This document shows, piece by piece, positions 5,670-7,765 of a stretch of DNA of 7,765 bases. Each line of letters opens with the position of its first letter. Positions within the stretch are counted from its first letter, which is position 1. This stretch comes from Lachnospiraceae bacterium. GTDB lineage: Bacteria; Bacillota; Clostridia; Lachnospirales; Lachnospiraceae. The stretch covers positions 1 to 7,765 of the forward strand of contig JAILNW010000228.1 in NCBI GenBank assembly GCA_024691145.1. Direction: 5' to 3'. The notes under the pieces are model-generated. The model had not been told where the DNA came from and made no database searches. It saw only the letters and a program-made list of their open reading frames with translations. Made by a program: the position numbers and the translations under genes.

Positions 5670-6488
5670 CTAACGGTCTAATTCACTTATTGCTGCTGGT
5701 ACAGTATAGTTCTTTTTATCTTTCTCACTTGACTCAATACAAAATTCCATTATAGATAGTAAATCTTCATCAGTCCATTCTTTTTCAGAGGAATATCCTA
5801 GATCGCCCTTAGATATACCTATATATTGATAGTAAGAATCTTCTTTATCAGTTAGTGCGAAGTACCACTCATAATCACAAGTATATAAAAAATTCAACCA
5901 TTTTCTTACAATCGTAATATATTCCTGTATATCATCTTTTTTTTCTACTGGCTGCAAAAAAACAATTCTTGTGTTGGTATCGTATATTATATCTTTCGCA
6001 CTCAAACTATCTCCGATTGTTCCTGCCATAAGAGGATAGTCAATATCTAATTCTCCTTTCAAATCATATTTATCCATTTCAGGAATAATAAAATCTTCAA
6101 TATCTGGTAAATATAAATTCACAAAATAATTATCCTTGAAGATGTTTGGTTCTTCAACAAATAATCCGCAAGTCTCCTTTTTTTCACATTCCGGATAGGC
6201 TCTTGCATATAAGGTCATAGGTTTATCCTCATGTCCATTAAAATGTTCATATTCGCAATATGATTCATCAATTAAAAATTTTTTTCCATATTTTTCCTCA
6301 AGGCATTTTAAGGCAAATTCTCTCATTTCTTCTTCTGAATGAACCTCTACATCCTTATACTTGTTATATTCGTCCACTTGTTCTTTTATAGTATTCACTG
6401 TTTTTTTTGCTGAACTTAAATTAGTCTTTGAACAGCCTAAAACTATCAAACCGACTATAAAAACTAACAATAATAACTTTTTTTTCAT
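5670..6488 (-). CDS. Secreted lipoprotein of unknown function, 272 aa
   Basis: The N-terminus is a lipoprotein signal: basic MKKK, a hydrophobic core, then lipobox LVLG-type (VLGC) with Cys19 as the lipidation site. The mature part (about 254 residues) is predicted to be anchored outside the membrane. It begins with a Lys-rich helical tether (20-50), then an acidic alpha/beta-like region containing FALKCLEEKYGKKF and several further Cys (such as CEKKETC), and a Tyr/Trp-rich C-terminal part. I do not recognise the fold. A good RBS precedes it, and it lies 30 nt downstream of the 140-aa ORF on the same strand, so the two probably share a transcript. It converges with the octad-repeat gene. A lipoprotein directly after a small exported-looking protein is a layout seen in secreted toxin/immunity loci, but nothing here proves that role. 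Confidence 0.9.
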   Translation of the reverse strand: MKKKLLLLVFIVGLIVLGCSKTNLSSAKKTVNTIKEQVDEYNKYKDVEVHSEEEMREFALKCLEEKYGKKFLIDESYCEYEHFNGHEDKPMTLYARAYPECEKKETCGLFVEEPNIFKDNYFVNLYLPDIEDFIIPEMDKYDLKGELDIDYPLMAGTIGDSLSAKDIIYDTNTRIVFLQPVEKKDDIQEYITIVRKWLNFLYTCDYEWYFALTDKEDSYYQYIGISKGDLGYSSEKEWTDEDLLSIMEFCIESSEKDKKNYTVPAAISELDR

Positions 6489-6498
6489 AACTAAAAAT

Positions 6499-6506
6499 CT
6501 CCTTCT
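6499..6506 (-). promoter_or_regulatory. RBS of the lipoprotein gene
   Basis: On the minus strand AGAAGGAG lies 10 nt before the ATG at 6488. It falls within the 30-nt gap after the 140-aa ORF, consistent with translation of the second cistron of an operon. Confidence 0.8.
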
Positions 6507-6518
6507 GCTTATTATTTA

Positions 6519-6941
6519 TTAATATGTCACAGTAACTGTTGTTCCTTTTATCTTTACAGATTTAGACAGATTAGTATCTCCCTTTAAAGCCTCTGCCATG
6601 GCCTGTGCAAATTTTTCTCCATGTTTATATAATCTAGTCAATGTTTCTTCCTCTGAACGGCAATAAATGGCAAATTCACTTCCAAGTGAATATCCCCATG
6701 TATAATAGGAATCACTATCAGCATTATATCTAAATCCCAAATATTTAGCCAATTGTTCAGAACACGCCCAAATATCAACCTTTTCAGCTGCTTTTGCTTT
6801 ATCAAGGTCTCCCTTAAGTTTTCTGCATACTGACGAGTTAGAAGCATTTCCAACCTTTTTATTGTCTTCTATTTCCTGAACTATACTGGAATTGCTTGCA
6901 CTTATATAATTATTATGGGCTGTCTGGTACTCTTTGTTCAT
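6519..6941 (-). CDS. 140-aa ORF, probably 5'-truncated, unknown function
   Basis: The ORF from the first ATG encodes 140 aa, but that ATG has no Shine-Dalgarno sequence. The same frame stays protein-like upstream for about 25 more codons (KIKIDTAAKEIYETRSIADG), with no ATG, GTG or TTG before a stop at 7041-7043. The true N-terminus is therefore probably lost or frameshifted. The N-terminal half is helical and polar (EYQTAHNNYISASNSS), loosely recalling small helical WXG100/LXG-associated proteins, but no W-x-G motif is seen. The C-terminal half (about 55-140) looks like a small globular domain with Trp and Tyr (IWACSEQLAKYLGF, SYYTWGYSLGS), ending in a beta-like KSVKIKGTTVTVTY tail. There is no signal peptide or TM segment. 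It lies 30 nt upstream of the lipoprotein gene and is likely co-transcribed. It could be an expressed shortened protein or a pseudogene. Confidence 0.6.
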   Translation of the reverse strand: MNKEYQTAHNNYISASNSSIVQEIEDNKKVGNASNSSVCRKLKGDLDKAKAAEKVDIWACSEQLAKYLGFRYNADSDSYYTWGYSLGSEFAIYCRSEEETLTRLYKHGEKFAQAMAEALKGDTNLSKSVKIKGTTVTVTY

Positions 6942-7078
6942 ACCATCAGCTATGCTTCTTGTCTCATATATCTCCTTTGCAGCCGTATCAATCTTAATCT
7001 TTCTAGTATTTGATGCATCTGTTCTTCCGCATCCAGGCGGTTAAGTATCTCCACTAGCTCTTCTAGTTTAACACATGT
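6942..7078 (-). pseudogene. Decayed coding sequence upstream of the 140-aa ORF
   Basis: Two minus-strand frames look coding in succession. The 7078-7000 side reads CVKLEELVEILNRLDAEEQ, an amphipathic helix; the 7019-6942 side reads DASNTRKIKIDTAAKEIYE and continues into the 140-aa ORF. They are in different frames, so either a frameshift joins one ancestral gene or two short genes once overlapped. The first frame ends at a TAG after ...MRQEA near 6951. An AAAGGAG at 6972-6978 precedes an ATG that yields only this five-codon tail. No start codon with an RBS exists for either frame inside the segment. The right boundary coincides with the start of glycosyltransferase-like coding on the other strand. 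Confidence 0.5.
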
Positions 7079-7294
7079 AACGTCAAAAAGGAAGCCTTCT
7101 TTAACGGAATAGATACCCTTGTTATACCATCATACTATGAATCCTTTGGCTATGTTGTACTTGAAGCCATGAAAAGAAGCATACCTGTCACGGAAACAGT
7201 TAACACACAACAGCAGTTCCTTCTAAACAGAGTCAAAGAATACTCTGCCGAGAAAATGTGCAATACCTATATAGATTTATGGAATAGACTATAA
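7079..7294 (+). pseudogene. C-terminal remnant of a group-1 glycosyltransferase
   Basis: From about 7082 one frame reads KKEAFFNGIDTLVIPS, then YYESFGYVVLEAMKRSIPV, and continues to a TAA at 7292-7294 (about 70 codons). ESFGYVVLE is the E-x7-E motif of the nucleotide-sugar-binding C-terminal Rossmann domain of GT1/GT4 family glycosyltransferases, and IPSYYESFG is typical of it. Such enzymes transfer sugars from NDP-sugars onto lipids, polysaccharides or proteins. The frame is closed upstream by a TAG at 7064-7066, and no N-terminal acceptor domain or start is present. About 80% of a normal 350-400-aa enzyme is missing. A terminator-like hairpin follows 11 nt after the stop, as expected at the genuine 3' end of the old gene. 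It cannot be functional as it stands. Confidence 0.85.
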
Positions 7295-7305
7295 ATAGAA
7301 TTTCT

Positions 7306-7351
7306 CATCCTAATAAAAGCCACCTCTAAAAGGATGTTTTTTATTAGGATG
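7306..7351 (+). terminator. Nested hairpin downstream of the glycosyltransferase remnant
   Basis: CATCCTAATAAAA (7306-7318) and TTTTATTAGGATG (7339-7351) form a perfect 13-bp stem. Within the 20-nt loop a smaller hairpin (CACCT 7321-7325 with AGGATG 7331-7336, one bulge) is followed by six T (7337-7342). The small hairpin plus T-run is terminator-like in the plus direction, while the long outer stem would compete with the T-run. It probably served as the glycosyltransferase gene's terminator. Confidence 0.6.
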
Positions 7352-7376
7352 TACCAATACAAAAAATCATTTGTAA

Positions 7377-7416
7377 AAATAGATACTTTACTTCCATCAA
7401 GTATCTATTTGTCTTT
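7377..7416. terminator. Bidirectional terminator overlapping the 64-aa gene's stop codon
   Basis: AAATAGATACT (7377-7387) and AGTATCTATTT (7400-7410) form a perfect 11-bp stem with a 12-nt loop. On the minus strand the stem runs into a U-rich end; on the plus strand it is followed by GTC and then six T. The stop codon of the 64-aa minus-strand gene (7405-7407) lies inside the stem, so terminating ribosomes would cover it. Confidence 0.75.
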
Positions 7417-7599
7417 TTTACATGCGTCATATGATTCATCTGAAATCTCAAGTGTGTCACCATCAATATTAACTGCAATATTATCATCTTTTTCAAGTAT
7501 ATCGTTTGATGAAGTCATTTCCACTCGTTTTTTCTTAACACCATTCTTTGAATATGTACTGCTATTATTATAAACCTTATCACCAGACCTGATTCTCAT
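7405..7599 (-). CDS. Small 64-aa protein, possible FlgM-like N-terminus
   Basis: The start has a strong RBS at good spacing and the gene ends in its own terminator hairpin, which makes a real gene likely despite its length. The product is hydrophilic with no signal or TM segment: a basic N-terminal half (MRIRSGDKVYNN, then VKKKR) and an acidic C-terminal half with DTLEISDESYDACKKDK. The pattern M-[KR]-I...KVY followed by a Lys-rich stretch and an LEIS motif resembles the N-terminal half of Firmicutes FlgM anti-sigma-28 proteins. The C-terminal sigma-binding helices (about 30-40 residues) are absent, so it may be a truncated relative or unrelated. It stands alone between the glycosyltransferase remnant and an IS end. 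Function is not established. Confidence 0.7.
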   Translation of the reverse strand: MRIRSGDKVYNNSSTYSKNGVKKKRVEMTSSNDILEKDDNIAVNIDGDTLEISDESYDACKKDK

Positions 7600-7608
7600 G
7601 CTAACACA

Positions 7609-7615
7609 CCTCCCT
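7609..7615 (-). promoter_or_regulatory. RBS of the 64-aa gene
   Basis: On the minus strand AGGGAGG lies 9 nt before the ATG at 7599. It is one of the strongest Shine-Dalgarno matches in the window and supports this small gene over the opposite-strand frame, which has none. Confidence 0.8.
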
Positions 7616-7622
7616 CTTAAAG

Positions 7623-7628
7623 ATTATA
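7623..7628 (-). promoter_or_regulatory. -10 box of the 64-aa gene, -35 at the IS boundary
   Basis: TATAAT on the minus strand occupies 7623-7628. The position 17 nt upstream (7646-7651) reads CCTTTT and straddles the putative IS end at 7650. The -35 may have been replaced by the insertion. Start of transcription would fall very near the RBS, giving an extremely short leader, so the true promoter is uncertain. Confidence 0.35.
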
Positions 7629-7676
7629 TCGGCTGATAATATATAAAAAGGGGCTGTGAAAAAAGTCCTATAAAAA

Positions 7677-7718
7677 AAGAATCCTTATTGGAATACTCCT
7701 TTAAGGATTCTTATTTTT
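7677..7718. terminator. Bidirectional terminator inside the IS end
   Basis: AAGAATCCTTA (7677-7687) and TAAGGATTCTT (7702-7712) form a perfect 11-bp stem with a further GGA/TCC pairing in the loop. The plus strand continues ATTTTT; the minus strand continues with a T-run of about seven. ISs often carry such hairpins to block read-in transcription from flanking genes, which fits its position upstream of the transposase start. Confidence 0.75.
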
Positions 7719-7737
7719 GTGTTATAATTATTCTGCA

Positions 7738-7765
7738 ATGAAAAAGTATAACAATATTTATTATA
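7738..7765 (+). CDS. Probable transposase start, cut by window edge
   Basis: ATG at 7738 opens a frame reading MKKYNNIYY to the window end. There is no Shine-Dalgarno sequence, and the extended -10 at 7720-7728 would give an almost leaderless message; weak expression of this kind is common for transposases. Identity rests only on the position behind an IS-like terminal repeat and hairpin. Nine residues cannot be assigned to a family. Confidence 0.4.

Larger units (their letters stand above)
7650..7765 (+). mobile_element. Left end of an insertion sequence (IS1182-like?), truncated by window
   Basis: GGGGCTGTGAAAAAAGTC (7650-7667) resembles the GGGCTGT-type terminal inverted repeats of several Firmicutes IS families, IS1182 in particular. 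It is followed by an IS-borne bidirectional terminator, an extended -10 (TGTTATAAT, 7720-7728) and an ATG at 7738 opening a frame to the edge. The other end and target duplication lie outside the window, so the family and the exact boundary are inferences. Confidence 0.5.

Noticed and set aside
6638..6853. 71-codon minus-strand frame inside the 140-aa ORF
   Set aside because: Out-of-frame shadow with no RBS; the 140-aa frame has better composition and context.
7334..7573. 79-codon plus-strand frame opposite the 64-aa gene
   Set aside because: No RBS, its start lies in the T-run of a terminator-like hairpin, and it crosses the next terminator; the minus-strand frame has a strong RBS.
1..7765. 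tRNA or rRNA genes
   Set aside because: No cloverleaf with a GTTC-type T-arm and CCA-side pairing, and no rRNA-like conserved stretch, was found on either strand by reading.

Overview
The window looks like chromosomal DNA of a low-GC Gram-positive anaerobe, most probably a Lachnospiraceae-type Clostridium relative. Reasons are the strong AT bias, canonical sigma-A promoters with TGn extended -10 boxes, GGAGG-type ribosome binding sites, a Gram-positive fused ABC exporter with a very large external domain, a lipobox lipoprotein and abundant intergenic palindromes. This assignment is an inference from style; no rRNA or housekeeping marker is present.

Layout. (1) 1-411 is non-coding. It holds a leftward promoter at the edge, two mutually exclusive long dyads around a perfect -10 hexamer, and a striking 187-nt element (199-385) that can fold almost completely into a multi-branched set of nested perfect stems. 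(2) 412-3423 is one large (+) gene for a fused ATPase/FtsX-fold permease of the MacB/LolD type (1003 aa). It is followed by a short palindrome sharing the terminal sequence of the 187-nt element, then a strong terminator. (3) 3496-3732 holds two promoters and a short structured leader for the next (+) gene. (4) 3733-5421 encodes an unusual 562-aa protein: a 15-unit eight-residue charged-helix repeat, an acidic/Gln-rich linker and five C-terminal membrane segments. Palindromes (including a perfect 18-bp one) and a terminator follow.

(5) 5640-7294 is a rearranged accessory patch. On the (-) strand, a secreted lipoprotein gene lies downstream of a 140-aa ORF whose coding sequence continues upstream without a start codon, so its 5' end looks decayed or truncated. 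It abuts the C-terminal end of a (+) strand group-1 glycosyltransferase with no N-terminus. (6) 7295-7765 contains two terminator-like hairpins, a 64-aa (-) gene with a good RBS (N-terminus faintly like FlgM anti-sigma factors), and the left end of an insertion sequence whose transposase probably starts at 7738 and runs off the window.

How the parts work together: the ABC gene and the repeat/membrane gene are separate monocistronic units, each closed by its own terminator. The lipoprotein and 140-aa ORF form a leftward operon-like pair converging on the repeat/membrane gene. The possibility that this pair is the remnant of a secreted effector/partner module is an inference only. The most novel-looking items are the 187-nt nested palindromic element with its short relative flanking the ABC gene, the octad-repeat membrane protein, and the decayed lipoprotein module.
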